A stretch of 64,000 nucleotides of DNA from an uncultured Prevotellaceae bacterium (GTDB taxonomy: Bacteria > Bacteroidota > Bacteroidia > Bacteroidales > Bacteroidaceae). The stretch is from contig CAMHUU010000004.1 of NCBI GenBank assembly GCA_946188395.1, forward strand, positions 1-64,000, in the 5' to 3' direction. Below the pieces are notes generated by a model. That model made no database searches, was not told the DNA's origin, and was given only the letters and a program-made list of their open reading frames with translations. Made by a program: the position numbers and the translations under genes. Below, in pieces: positions 41,864-55,043 of this stretch. How positions within the stretch are numbered: the first letter of the stretch is position 1; the number at the start of each line of letters is the position of its first letter.

Positions 41864-42751
41864 ATGGCTAACAAACGTTATGTAGTAGGACTCGGCGAAG
41901 TCCTGTGGGACGTACTCCCCGAAGGCAAGAAACTGGGCGGTGCCCCTGCCAATTTCGCCTATCATGCAGGACAGTTCTTGGGTAACGACAACACCATCGC
42001 CATCAGTGCACTGGGCGAAGACACACTGGCCGACGAGACCATTGAGGCTTTGGAAGAGCACAGTCTGAAATACGTGCTGCCTAGGGTAAAATACCCCACA
42101 GGAACGGTACAGGTGACCCTCTCGGGCGACGGTATTCCTGCCTATGAAATCAAGGAGAATGTAGCATGGGACAACATTCCCTATACCTCAGAGATTGCCG
42201 AGATTGCCAAGAATTGCCGTGCCGTCTGCTTCGGTTCTTTGGCTCAACGCAGCGTGACATCATGGGCTACCATTCGCCAGTTCTTGGACGATACACCAGC
42301 CGACTGTCTGAAAATCTTTGATATCAACCTGCGTCAGCAGTTCTATACAAAGAACGTTATCGAGGAATCGCTGAAGCGTTGTAACATACTGAAAATCAAC
42401 GATGAGGAGTTGGTAGTCATCAATCGCATGTACGGCTACGAAGGTCTCGACATGCGCAGTGCTTGTGAGAAGATTCTGAACGAGTACCAACTGAAGATGC
42501 TGGTGCTGACCTGTGGCACCAACGGCTCGTACGTCTTTACTGACGACGGACTGACCTCGTTCCAAGATACTCCAAAGGTAACAGTGGCTGATACCGTAGG
42601 CGCCGGCGACTCGTTTACCGGTTCGTTCTGTGCCAGCGTCATCATGGGCAAACCCGTACAGGAAGCCCACAAAAAGGCTGTCGAGGTTTCTGCCTTCGTC
42701 TGCACCCAGAACGGAGCGATGCCTACACTGCCCGTTGAATTGCTGAAATAA
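41864..42751 (+). CDS. fructokinase (PfkB/ribokinase family)
   Basis: A 295-residue cytoplasmic kinase. The N-terminal sugar site reads GEVLWDVLPEGKKLGGAPANFA. The C-terminal PfkB signature DTVGAGDSFTGSF carries the catalytic base D249. It should phosphorylate the fructose imported by the preceding permease. Length and motifs are complete. It is the last gene of the fructan locus; a T-rich run after CTTTTTCCAC/GTGGAAAAAG near 42780-42815 is a likely terminator. Confidence 0.9.
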   Translation: MANKRYVVGLGEVLWDVLPEGKKLGGAPANFAYHAGQFLGNDNTIAISALGEDTLADETIEALEEHSLKYVLPRVKYPTGTVQVTLSGDGIPAYEIKENVAWDNIPYTSEIAEIAKNCRAVCFGSLAQRSVTSWATIRQFLDDTPADCLKIFDINLRQQFYTKNVIEESLKRCNILKINDEELVVINRMYGYEGLDMRSACEKILNEYQLKMLVLTCGTNGSYVFTDDGLTSFQDTPKVTVADTVGAGDSFTGSFCASVIMGKPVQEAHKKAVEVSAFVCTQNGAMPTLPVELLK

Positions 42752-42779
42752 AGCATTTCATTCGTTTGATATACTGAAA

Positions 42780-42815
42780 AAGTGGAAAAACTTGCCTTTT
42801 TCCACTTTTTTTCGT
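42780..42815 (+). terminator. terminator of the fructan operon
   Basis: AAAAAGTGGAAAAA and TTTTTCCACTTTTTTT form a stem of about 12 bp ending in T residues, 30-60 bp after the fructokinase stop. Confidence 0.75.
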
Positions 42816-42849
42816 ACCTTTGACTTCGTCGAAAGTACTTCCGCTCGAA

Positions 42850-42975
42850 AATGCTCAAATTAATTTGGCATTTTGCTCGCTTATTCGTACCTTTCTCCTT
42901 TGGAGAAGATAGGCTGCACCTCAGAAAAACTCAAATTTATTTGGTTTTTCGCTCGGTTTGCACTACCTTTGCAGG
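42850..42975 (+). promoter_or_regulatory. tandem duplicated promoter of metH
   Basis: Two related ~55-bp modules, each with CTCAAATTnATTTGG, a GCTCG word, and a promoter. The downstream one is complete: TTTG (42940-42943), 20 bp, TACCTTTG (42964-42971). The upstream one has TTTG, 20 bp, TACCTTTC. No cobalamin riboswitch is visible. Confidence 0.65.
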
Positions 42976-42991
42976 GCAAAACTAAATATCA

Positions 42992-46618
<3,627 letters not shown>

Positions 46619-46674
46619 TTCGATATATCGATATAACGATTTTTCGACATAACGACAAAAGAAAAAAAAGAAAT

Positions 46675-47631
46675 ATGAAAGTTATCGACATTCTGAATAG
46701 TTCACAACATCCGTTTGCCAGCTTCGAGCTGGTGCCACCCCTGAAAGGCAGCGACGTCACCCGACTCTATGACAGCATCGACCCGTTGATGGAGTTCGAG
46801 CCACCGTTTATCAATGTCACCTGCCACCGCGACGAGGTGGAATACGTGCCCAACAGCGATGGTACGTACACCAAGATGACGCTGGCCAAACGCCCCGGAA
46901 CGGTAGCCATCGTAGCAGCGATTATGCGCCGCTATCCGCAACTGGAAATTGTGCCCCACGTCATCTGTGGCGGAGCATCGCGCTCGAAAGTAGAAAGTGA
47001 ACTGCTTGACCTGCACTTCCTGGGTATTCAGAACGTCGTAGCCCTGCGTGGCGATGCCATACCCGGACAGCGTTTCTTCATTCCTGAGACTGACGGATTC
47101 AGCCATAGCTCGGAACTGGTAGAGATGATTCACAATCTGAACCAAGGAGAATACCTCGACCCCACGGTGAAGAACGGCCTGTCGACAGACTACTGCGTAG
47201 GTGTGGCAGCCTATCCGGAGAAGCACTACGAGGCTGCTAACCTGGCCATAGACATCCAGCATTTGAAGGAAAAGGTGGAGGCTGGTGCCGATTATATTGT
47301 GACACAGATGTTCTTCGACAACAAACAGTATTTCCGTTTCGTTGAGCAACTACGTGAGGCAGGAATCACCGTGCCCGTCATTCCGGGACTGAAACCCATC
47401 TCCAGCCAACGACAGATAGACCTGTTGCCCCGCTCGTTCCACATCGACATTCCACAGGCACTGGTCAGCGAACTGAACAAAACAAAGAACCCACTCGACG
47501 CCTATCAAGTCGGCATCGAATGGGCTATAGAGCAAAGCCGGGAACTGCTGGCTAACGGAGCGCCTGCCATCCACTATTACACGATGGCTAAGACGGACAA
47601 TGTGCGCCAGATTGTGAAAGCGGTATTTTAA
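46675..47631 (+). CDS. metF: methylenetetrahydrofolate reductase
   Basis: The start is the ATG at 46675 (MKVIDILNSSQHPFASFELV). At 318 residues it is full length for a bacterial MetF. The FAD/folate barrel motifs include FELVPPLKG, FINVTCHRD, and AGADYIVTQMFFDNKQYF. It supplies methyl-THF to MetH, whose gene lies 56 bp upstream, and the two are probably one operon. Its stop codon overlaps the convergent ftsZ stop by 4 bp, so there is no space for a separate terminator on either side. Confidence 0.94.
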   Translation: MKVIDILNSSQHPFASFELVPPLKGSDVTRLYDSIDPLMEFEPPFINVTCHRDEVEYVPNSDGTYTKMTLAKRPGTVAIVAAIMRRYPQLEIVPHVICGGASRSKVESELLDLHFLGIQNVVALRGDAIPGQRFFIPETDGFSHSSELVEMIHNLNQGEYLDPTVKNGLSTDYCVGVAAYPEKHYEAANLAIDIQHLKEKVEAGADYIVTQMFFDNKQYFRFVEQLREAGITVPVIPGLKPISSQRQIDLLPRSFHIDIPQALVSELNKTKNPLDAYQVGIEWAIEQSRELLANGAPAIHYYTMAKTDNVRQIVKAVF

Positions 47632-48956
47632 CCAAACTTTATCGTTCCCTGCACGGGATTATCCTGCTGGGGAGCCTCCTGCTGCTGAGGGGGTTCCTCG
47701 CCACTGGCCTGCGAATAAATGCTATCCAGAATCTCGCGGGTACGCTTATAGGTGGGCGTCTGCTCGACGGCTGAGATGACATCGTCGTTGTCGAGGTCCT
47801 CAGGACGGAACAGATAGATATGCGGACGACGCTTGTAGCGCTTGCTCTGGCCGTCGCCGCCATAATAGCGGTTTCGACGGTCCTGACGCTGGGCCTCCTT
47901 CTCCTGCTCGGCAGCAATACGGGTGGCCTCCTCCTGGGTGTTACGATGCTGACGGTGGCTTGACATACCATCGACACGGTCGATGCCGAAGCCCGTGGCC
48001 AGAATGGTGACCTTGACCTTCTTACCCAACTCGGGATCAGTAGCCAGTCCCCACTTGATTTCGAAGTCGTTGCCGAACTTACCCATGAAGTCGTTGACAT
48101 CGTTCATCTCCTCCATCATCAGCGAACCGCTGCCGTCCTTGTTGCCGGCAAACGAGATGCTGAGCAGAATCTTCTTGGAATTGAAGACGTCATTCTCGTT
48201 GAGCAACGGAGAATTCAACGCGTCGTCGATGGCTTTCTTGACACGGCCTTCGCCCTCGCCAAAACCTGTGGACATGATAGCCACACCACCATCCTTCAGG
48301 ACGGTCTTCACATCGTTGAAGTCGAGGTTGATTAATCCGTGAACGGTGATAATCTCGGCAATAGACTTAGCAGCCACACTGAGGGTATCATCGGCCTTAC
48401 CAAAGGCGTCAAGTACGGTCAGTTCCGGATATATCTCACGCAGACGCTCGTTGTTGATGACCAACAGGGCATCGACATGCTTCGACATCTCTTCAACGCC
48501 ATCCAGAGCCTGGTCAATCTTTCGGTCGCCCTCGAAACGGAAAGGAATGGTCACAATACCCACCGTCAGAATACCCATCTCCTTCGAGACACGGGCAATG
48601 ACAGGAGCAGCACCAGTACCTGTTCCACCACCCATGCCGGCAGTGATGAAGGCCATGCGTGTGCCGTCGCTGAGCACGTTCTTGATATCTTCCAGACTCT
48701 CCTCGGCAGCGGCACGGGCCTTTTCTGGACGGTTTCCTGCACCAAGTCCTTCCTTACCCAACTGCAGGTGAACAGGAACGGGTGAGTCGTTCAGGGCCTG
48801 ATTATCGGTGTTACAAAGCACGAAAGTGACATCGTGGATGCCCTCGCGATACATGTGATTGACGGCATTACCGCCACCACCACCAACACCAATCACCTTG
48901 ATGATGCTATTCTCTTTTTCCGGCTCGCCAAAATCGAGCAATATGTTGTTATCCAT
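47628..48956 (-). CDS. ftsZ: cell division protein FtsZ
   Basis: A 442-residue tubulin homologue with IKVIGVGGGGGNAVNHM at the N-terminus, the GTP-binding signature GGGTGTGAAP near residue 107, and the T7-loop NLDFNDVKTV. The globular core ends near residue 320. A Gln/Arg-rich disordered linker of about 90 residues follows. FtsZ polymerises into the Z ring and recruits FtsA through its C-terminal tail; the final residues (NPVQGTIKFG) are the likely binding peptide. It is the last gene of the dcw cluster. Confidence 0.97.
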   Translation of the reverse strand: MDNNILLDFGEPEKENSIIKVIGVGGGGGNAVNHMYREGIHDVTFVLCNTDNQALNDSPVPVHLQLGKEGLGAGNRPEKARAAAEESLEDIKNVLSDGTRMAFITAGMGGGTGTGAAPVIARVSKEMGILTVGIVTIPFRFEGDRKIDQALDGVEEMSKHVDALLVINNERLREIYPELTVLDAFGKADDTLSVAAKSIAEIITVHGLINLDFNDVKTVLKDGGVAIMSTGFGEGEGRVKKAIDDALNSPLLNENDVFNSKKILLSISFAGNKDGSGSLMMEEMNDVNDFMGKFGNDFEIKWGLATDPELGKKVKVTILATGFGIDRVDGMSSHRQHRNTQEEATRIAAEQEKEAQRQDRRNRYYGGDGQSKRYKRRPHIYLFRPEDLDNDDVISAVEQTPTYKRTREILDSIYSQASGEEPPQQQEAPQQDNPVQGTIKFG

Positions 48957-49010
48957 ATATTTCTTTTTTTCGTTATTTCGACATTTCGTTATTTCGACAT
49001 TTCGAAGAGA

Positions 49011-50465
49011 TTACTCATCTTCTTCCTTGACAATCTCGTTAGCTGCTTTCTTCAGCCAGCGGCCTAACTTGTTCCAAGTGCTGTTCTCCTTACGGATACG
49101 CTCTTGCTCGCGGGCTTCCTCCTCGGCCTGCTCGCGGGCCACACGCTCTTCCTCTTCCTTTTTCTGGCGCGCTTCTTCCTCAGCACGACGAATCTCGTCA
49201 GCCGTACGAACTACGCCAGCAGGAGTTTCTGAGGCCTGACGAGCACGACGCTGCTCCAAAGTTTCAGGAGTGATCTGCGGGCGCTGGCTGGCAAAGAGGT
49301 CGTTGTTGTAGTCCAAATCGCTGCCAGCACAGTTGATGTCGCCCTTGGCCAGCAAACCTAACACCGTGTTCATCATGCCATCGTGAGCATTGATGTCGGC
49401 AATAGACGAGGTAATGGTCTGGGTAACAAACTTGGCAACACGAATCTTGTCGATATGCGTGTAGTTCTGGAAGGCTTTCTCGATGTCCTTCAGATTAGAA
49501 CCGCCACCCGTGAGAATCACACCGCCAAGGAGCTTGTCGCAGTATTCTTCAGGAATCTGACACCACACATTAGCGATAATCTCCTCCAAGCGACCCTCGA
49601 CAATCTCGATGAACTTACGAACTTCTACCTGACGATCCTGGTCGATAGAGTACTTCATGTTGTTGTCGATATCGTTGTTGTCGGTAAAGGCCGAAGCATA
49701 CTTCAACTTCATCTTCTCAGCATCGCTCTCCTCCATCTGCAGCGAAGCAATATCCTTGGTGATATTGTTAGCACCCAACGGAATGACAGCCAGATGGCGT
49801 AACACGTTCTTAGAATAGACACTGACTGTTGTCGTATCGGCGCCGAGATCTACCAAGGCACATCCTGAACGACGCTCAGCCTCAGTGAGCACACTGTCAG
49901 CCAATGCCAACGGAGCGAGATACATCTCTGCCACATTGATTTCGGCAGTCTCGAAACACTTGTTCAGGTTCTTGTAGAATGCCTTGCGCTGCAAGATGTT
50001 CAGGAAATTACCCTCAATACGCGAACACTGAATGCCAACGGGATCGAGCTGATATTGAGAGTCGACTTTATATTCCTGTACAGCTGCATCGAGAATCTCC
50101 TGGTCGGGATACTTCATGTTACGGTTTGAATCCATCAGTTCAATCACCATGTCCTGAGTAACCTGCGTTCCTGCAGGCAGGTCCTTGGAAATGAGATTGC
50201 GAATAGAGCGGATAGACTGTCCGCCAACACCCACATACACCTGAGTAATCCCCGTCTTGAGCTGTTTCTCCAGACGGCTGATGATGCTGGTCAGGCACTG
50301 GGCAGTCTTGTCAATGTTGTAAACCACACCTTTGCGGATGCATGAAGAGGAATCCTCCTTGACACAGGCCAACACCTGTATGCTGCCGTCAAGATTCTTC
50401 TTTCCCGCAATACCGGTCATCTTTGATGATCCCAGTTCAATAGCTACGATAAATTCCTTTGGCAT
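49011..50465 (-). CDS. ftsA: cell division protein FtsA
   Basis: The 484-residue actin-fold protein begins with IVAIELGSSKMTGIAG and includes the ALVDLGADTTTVSVY and GGVILTGGGSNL phosphate-binding motifs. After the core (about residue 400) comes a long Glu/Arg-rich coiled segment (RRAEEEARQKKEEEERV...). The end is an amphipathic helix (WNKLGRWLKKAANEIV) for membrane attachment. It tethers FtsZ to the membrane. The charged linker is longer than in E. coli FtsA. It lies 6 bp after ftsQ and 54 bp before ftsZ. Confidence 0.96.
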   Translation of the reverse strand: MPKEFIVAIELGSSKMTGIAGKKNLDGSIQVLACVKEDSSSCIRKGVVYNIDKTAQCLTSIISRLEKQLKTGITQVYVGVGGQSIRSIRNLISKDLPAGTQVTQDMVIELMDSNRNMKYPDQEILDAAVQEYKVDSQYQLDPVGIQCSRIEGNFLNILQRKAFYKNLNKCFETAEINVAEMYLAPLALADSVLTEAERRSGCALVDLGADTTTVSVYSKNVLRHLAVIPLGANNITKDIASLQMEESDAEKMKLKYASAFTDNNDIDNNMKYSIDQDRQVEVRKFIEIVEGRLEEIIANVWCQIPEEYCDKLLGGVILTGGGSNLKDIEKAFQNYTHIDKIRVAKFVTQTITSSIADINAHDGMMNTVLGLLAKGDINCAGSDLDYNNDLFASQRPQITPETLEQRRARQASETPAGVVRTADEIRRAEEEARQKKEEEERVAREQAEEEAREQERIRKENSTWNKLGRWLKKAANEIVKEEDE

Positions 50466-50471
50466 CTCTCT

Positions 50472-51233
50472 TTATATTTGATTTATTTTCTTGTTTTTCT
50501 TACAGATAATCTGGTTGTCAAACTCCAGACTAATATAGGAATATTTGTTCCAGCCAGCCTTGGAGAGTCCGTATTTATAGAATTTCTCCAAACGGCTCAG
50601 CTTCTTTTCGATATCCGTTGGCTGTCCGAGAAAGACGATATGGTCGCCCACACGGGGTATCAGTTCTATCGAGCCATCAGCCAACACATTCAGCTGTTCC
50701 GTTTCGGCACGCCACATCTTATTCTGAATCAGGTAATTACCCACAACAGACAACACACTCTTGGCATACTTGCGTGAGACATGTCCAGTCACGACAACCA
50801 AGTCGCTGGCATACTGTGTGTTAGGCATGATATTACCATGGGTGTCGACATAATAGTCTTCTCCGTTATCAGCCTTCACGCGAACTACCGGCAGACGCTG
50901 CGACAAGGCAATGAATACACGGCCCGTTTGTGTCTTGTAACACTGAGCGCTCTCTACAAGAGGATTCTGGAGCAGGGCCTCCTCTATTTTCCGTCCTGAC
51001 ACCTGACTCATCGGATCGCCCAACGGATAGACACGGGCATGCTGGAGTTGTGACTTGATGTCGTTTGGATTCAGAAATCCTTTCACCACGCCTTCCTTGA
51101 TATCTATCTTGACCTCGGAACATACGTTCGAGAGTTCGTCAGGACGGTTGAAAGCCGTAATGGCGAAGACAAGATAGACAGTCAAAGCGATGTCTATCAA
51201 GATGATGAATGATTTCTTCCAATTGACGCTCAT
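50472..51233 (-). CDS. ftsQ: cell division protein FtsQ
   Basis: A 253-residue bitopic protein with a short cytoplasmic start (MSVNWKKS), one TM helix (about 9-28), and a periplasmic POTRA-like region (CSEVKIDIKEGVVKGFLNPN). It belongs to the FtsQBL divisome subcomplex and sits between murC and ftsA as is usual. Confidence 0.88.
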   Translation of the reverse strand: MSVNWKKSFIILIDIALTVYLVFAITAFNRPDELSNVCSEVKIDIKEGVVKGFLNPNDIKSQLQHARVYPLGDPMSQVSGRKIEEALLQNPLVESAQCYKTQTGRVFIALSQRLPVVRVKADNGEDYYVDTHGNIMPNTQYASDLVVVTGHVSRKYAKSVLSVVGNYLIQNKMWRAETEQLNVLADGSIELIPRVGDHIVFLGQPTDIEKKLSRLEKFYKYGLSKAGWNKYSYISLEFDNQIICKKNKKINQI

Positions 51234-51242
51234 GTCGGAGTG

Positions 51243-52619
51243 CTATTTCTTACTGTTCAATATTCTGGTTATCTCGGGCACCATGTTGTCGAGATCACCG
51301 GCTCCAAGCACAATCAGTACGTCGAAGTCGCGTGACTTGACAAGCGATAATACGTCGTCCTTGCGAATGATTTGCTTCTCAATGCCTGGACGTAAGTTGT
51401 CGTAGATGAGCTGCGAAGTGACACCCTCAATAGGTAGTTCACGAGCAGGGTAAATCTCGGTGAGGATGACCTCGTCGAGCAAACTCAGTGCCTCAGCGAA
51501 GTCCTTATAGAAATCGCGAGTACGAGTATAGAGGTGAGGCTGGAAAATAGCAGTAATTTTCCGGTCTTGATAGAGTTCACGGATGCTACGGGCACTCTGG
51601 TAAATCTCCTTCGGATGGTGGGCATAGTCCGAAAGAAACACATGGCGGTCGTTCTTGATCTTGAAATCGAAACGACGGTCCACACCTCCATATGTCTTTA
51701 TGCCGATGCGTAGCTCTTCTGCCGTACAGCCTGCCAACTGAGCCATCGCCATAGCGGCCACACCATTCTCAATATTAATGGGAACAGGCTGCCCCAACTG
51801 AACATTCTTTACCGGCTCAATGGGCGACACAAAGTCGAACGTAATTTCACCATTGGCAATGCGGATGTTCTCGGCATGGAAATCACCCTCGTTCAGCGAA
51901 TAGTCATAGCGGTGCACCCCATCAGGCAGATTTTCCTGCATCTCCAAACCACGATGAATAATCAAGGCTCCTCTCGGCTGAATCAACTCCGTATAGTGAC
52001 GGAAACTCTCCAAATAAGCCTCCTTGGTGCCATAGATGTCCAAGTGATCGGGGTCTGTCGAGGTAATAACAGTCATATAGGGCGACAACCAATGGAACGA
52101 GCGGTCGAACTCATCAGCCTCGATGACGACATAGTCGGAATCAGACAAGATGTAGTTGGTACCATAGTTCTTCGAAATGCCTCCCAAAAAAGCATTACAA
52201 TCCAAATGGCTCTGGTGCATGATATGGGCACACATGGTCGACGTCGTCGTCTTGCCGTGGGTGCCTGCCACACAGAGTCCCTTATGCTGGCGGGTCAGTG
52301 TACCCAGTACCTGAGCTCGCTTTTGGATCTCAAAACCATTTCCGCGGAAATATTTCATTTCCTGATGGTCTTCAGGAATAGCTGGCGTATAGACTACAAG
52401 ACACGAATCGGGCCTGCGACAGGCATGAGGTATTTCGTCGACATTTTCCTCATAATGGATGAGTGCTCCTTCCTTTTCCAACTGACGAGTCAGGATACTT
52501 GGCGTCTTGTCATAGCCTCCTACGACCACTCCACGATGAATGAAGTAGCGTACGAGGGCACTCATACCAATGCCGCCGGCCCCAACAAAGTATACTGATT
52601 TGATATCTTTTAATTCCAT
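51243..52619 (-). CDS. murC: UDP-N-acetylmuramate-L-alanine ligase
   Basis: The 458-residue ligase shows VYFVGAGGIGMSALVRYF for UDP-MurNAc binding, the ATP loop GTHGKTTTSTM near residue 120, and the central EADEFDRSFH motif. It adds L-Ala to UDP-MurNAc, the first peptide step of peptidoglycan precursor synthesis. Gap to ftsQ is 9 bp and to murG 9 bp. Confidence 0.96.
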   Translation of the reverse strand: MELKDIKSVYFVGAGGIGMSALVRYFIHRGVVVGGYDKTPSILTRQLEKEGALIHYEENVDEIPHACRRPDSCLVVYTPAIPEDHQEMKYFRGNGFEIQKRAQVLGTLTRQHKGLCVAGTHGKTTTSTMCAHIMHQSHLDCNAFLGGISKNYGTNYILSDSDYVVIEADEFDRSFHWLSPYMTVITSTDPDHLDIYGTKEAYLESFRHYTELIQPRGALIIHRGLEMQENLPDGVHRYDYSLNEGDFHAENIRIANGEITFDFVSPIEPVKNVQLGQPVPINIENGVAAMAMAQLAGCTAEELRIGIKTYGGVDRRFDFKIKNDRHVFLSDYAHHPKEIYQSARSIRELYQDRKITAIFQPHLYTRTRDFYKDFAEALSLLDEVILTEIYPARELPIEGVTSQLIYDNLRPGIEKQIIRKDDVLSLVKSRDFDVLIVLGAGDLDNMVPEITRILNSKK

Positions 52620-52628
52620 ATTCTCTAT

Positions 52629-53744
52629 TTAACGTTTTTGACTGGCAAGGGCTACCACTTCCTTGGCAATAATCTCTGCTGAAGCTGGTAATGCCATTTT
52701 CAGAATGTTCTCACTGAGACTCTGCAACTTAGCATTGTCTTGAACAGTATCGATGGCCAAGGGGATAAGCAGTGCCGGAGCCTCCACATCCTTCACATAA
52801 AGGGCAGCATCTTTGTTGACCAAAGCAAGGGCATTCTTCGTCTGGTGGTCTTCGGCCACATTCGGCGAAGGAACAAGGATAACGGGTTTGCCCAACAGGC
52901 AGAACTCGCTGATAGAACCGGCTCCAGCACGACTGACGACCAAATCGGCAGCCTTATAAGCTGCGCCCATGTCACTGATGAAATCAGTAACCATCAGGTT
53001 CTCTACTTTCGGTTCTCTGGCCAATTGCTCCAAAATCTGGGCGTGATAGTACTTACCGGTCTGCCAGATAAACTGTACATCGCCCTGACGGATAGCATCA
53101 AGGTTTTTCAATACACTCTCGTTAACGGTACGTGCTCCTAGGCTGCCTCCCACAATCAGAATGGTCTTCTTCGTGGCATCCAAACCAAATGAGCGAAGAG
53201 CCTCAGCCTTCGTCTGGGTCGTTTCCAACAACTGCTGACGGACGGGATTACCTGTCAACAGAATTTTTTCTGCCGGAAAGAAACGCTCCATACCCTCGTA
53301 AGCCACACAAATCTTGGCGGCTTTCTTTGCCAACAACTTATTGGTAACTCCGGCATAAGAGTTCTGCTCCTGAATAAGACAGGGAATACCCATTGCTGCA
53401 GCTTTATTCAGCGTAGGACCACTGGCATAGCCACCCACACCGACAGCCACCTGCGGACGGAACTCCTTAATGATGTTCTTAGCCATTCGCTGGCTCTTCC
53501 AAATCTTATAGAGCACCTTTACATTCTTCAACAGGTTCTTACGGTCGAAACCCTGAATAGGCAGGCCTTTGATTTCATAGCCTGCCGCAGGTACACGCTG
53601 CATTTCCATGCGTCCCAGAGCTCCTACAAACAATATCTTGGCATCAGGGTGCATAGCCTTGATGGCATTGGCAATAGACACGGCAGGGAAAATATGGCCT
53701 CCCGTACCGCCACCACTGATTATTACTCTTAATTCGTCGTTCAT
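52629..53744 (-). CDS. murG: UDP-GlcNAc:lipid I transferase MurG
   Basis: The start is taken at 53744 (MNDELRVIISGGGTGGHIFP), which places the GGGTGGH glycosyltransferase loop at the usual position; a frame from 53771 adds nine unlikely residues. The protein has the GT-B fold motifs SGGSLGA-like (VGGSLGARTVNESV) and AGAGSISEF for UDP-GlcNAc. It makes lipid II on the inner membrane face. Confidence 0.95.
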   Translation of the reverse strand: MNDELRVIISGGGTGGHIFPAVSIANAIKAMHPDAKILFVGALGRMEMQRVPAAGYEIKGLPIQGFDRKNLLKNVKVLYKIWKSQRMAKNIIKEFRPQVAVGVGGYASGPTLNKAAAMGIPCLIQEQNSYAGVTNKLLAKKAAKICVAYEGMERFFPAEKILLTGNPVRQQLLETTQTKAEALRSFGLDATKKTILIVGGSLGARTVNESVLKNLDAIRQGDVQFIWQTGKYYHAQILEQLAREPKVENLMVTDFISDMGAAYKAADLVVSRAGAGSISEFCLLGKPVILVPSPNVAEDHQTKNALALVNKDAALYVKDVEAPALLIPLAIDTVQDNAKLQSLSENILKMALPASAEIIAKEVVALASQKR

Positions 53745-53792
53745 AAGCGTTGTATCTTGAATACCGTGCAAAAGTACAAATTTTCCGTCAAA

Positions 53793-55043
53793 TCATGCTA
53801 TCTTTACCTCATTTTCTTTCGCTTTCTTCATTTTTGCTGATCTGCTGACACTCAAAATGGCTCCAATATAAGCACAATTGATAATTGTCGACGTACCTCC
53901 CTTGGAAATCAGCGGCAGAGGCTGTCCGGTAACAGGCGCCAATCCAACAGCTACCATCATATTAAAAGTGGCTTGGATGACCAACAGCAAGCCGAGACCC
54001 ATAGCCAGGAAAGCAGGGAAGTTATTCTCGCAACGACTGGCAATGCGGGCACAGCGATAGAGCAGCACAATATAGAGGAACATCACCGCAAAGGCACCTA
54101 CGATGCCTAACTCCTCGATGATGATAGCATAGATAAAGTCCGAAAAGGCCTGCGACAGGAAGTCGCGTTCAGTACTCTGGCCAGGCCCCTTGCCGATGAC
54201 ACCGCTCGAAACGATGGCGATATTGGCATGAGCCACCTGGGCATCCTTGTCAAGGTCATACTCCTGAGGCGTTGGCTTAGGCTTACCAAACTTCATAATA
54301 CGGCTCTTCCAAGTGTCAGCACGGTGGAACATCTTTTCAACGAAGTTCTTTTTAGCCCTGGGCTGATCCAACTGTTCCGTCTTGGTCAGCTGTTTCTCTT
54401 CGTCGCTGATATCGTGACCGACTAACATCACCATCGACAAAGCGAAAACGCCTATCACGATAATGACAACCGCCAACTTGACCAATTGTTTCATCGGGAC
54501 CAGTCCGATAAACATCATCAAGAAAACCACAGCAAAGAGCATCGCTGCTGTAGAGAGGTTCTCCAAACCAATCAACAAACAGGCTGGCAACAATATCCAG
54601 AGAATCCATTTGAAGGCGTTCTTGTCAGCACCATTCTCCCGCTGCATAGCGGCAAGAATCTGTGCCACCGCCAACACAATGGTTCCCTTGGCAATCTCTG
54701 ATGGTTGGAAAGTAAAGCCAAACAGGTTAATCCATCGACCGGCATCGCCCACTTTCGTTCCTGCCAAGAGCACCCATAGCAGCGTCACTACAGATATCAA
54801 TATCAGGAATGGAGTCATTAACTTGAAATACCGACAGGGAATATTCAACGTAATGATGGCTACCACCACGCCTGCCAAAATGGTAAAGGCGTGATAAGCG
54901 ATAGGACCTACGTAATTCTGACTCTTATAGGTTAGTCCGCTGGAAGCAGAGAACACTTCCACGATACTGATCATGCAGAGGAAGAAGAACACCATCCAGA
55001 TGACCTTGTCGCCCTTGAAGATATTGCCTATTTTCTTGTTCAT
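53793..55043 (-). CDS. ftsW: lipid II polymerase FtsW
   Basis: A 416-residue SEDS protein with about ten TM helices and the family's AGAxxW-type and C-terminal PVTGQPLPLISKGGTS motif. It polymerises glycan strands at the septum with the partner PBP encoded upstream. A cytoplasmic-type insert of about 60 residues after residue 215 (KQLTKTEQLDQPRAKKNFVE...) is longer than in E. coli. Confidence 0.94.
   Translation of the reverse strand: MNKKIGNIFKGDKVIWMVFFFLCMISIVEVFSASSGLTYKSQNYVGPIAYHAFTILAGVVVAIITLNIPCRYFKLMTPFLILISVVTLLWVLLAGTKVGDAGRWINLFGFTFQPSEIAKGTIVLAVAQILAAMQRENGADKNAFKWILWILLPACLLIGLENLSTAAMLFAVVFLMMFIGLVPMKQLVKLAVVIIVIGVFALSMVMLVGHDISDEEKQLTKTEQLDQPRAKKNFVEKMFHRADTWKSRIMKFGKPKPTPQEYDLDKDAQVAHANIAIVSSGVIGKGPGQSTERDFLSQAFSDFIYAIIIEELGIVGAFAVMFLYIVLLYRCARIASRCENNFPAFLAMGLGLLLVIQATFNMMVAVGLAPVTGQPLPLISKGGTSTIINCAYIGAILSVSRSAKMKKAKENEVKIA

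Noticed and set aside
42760..42990. Cobalamin riboswitch before metH
   Set aside because: The leader after the promoter is only about 15-20 nt, and no B12-box-like sequence or large fold was seen.
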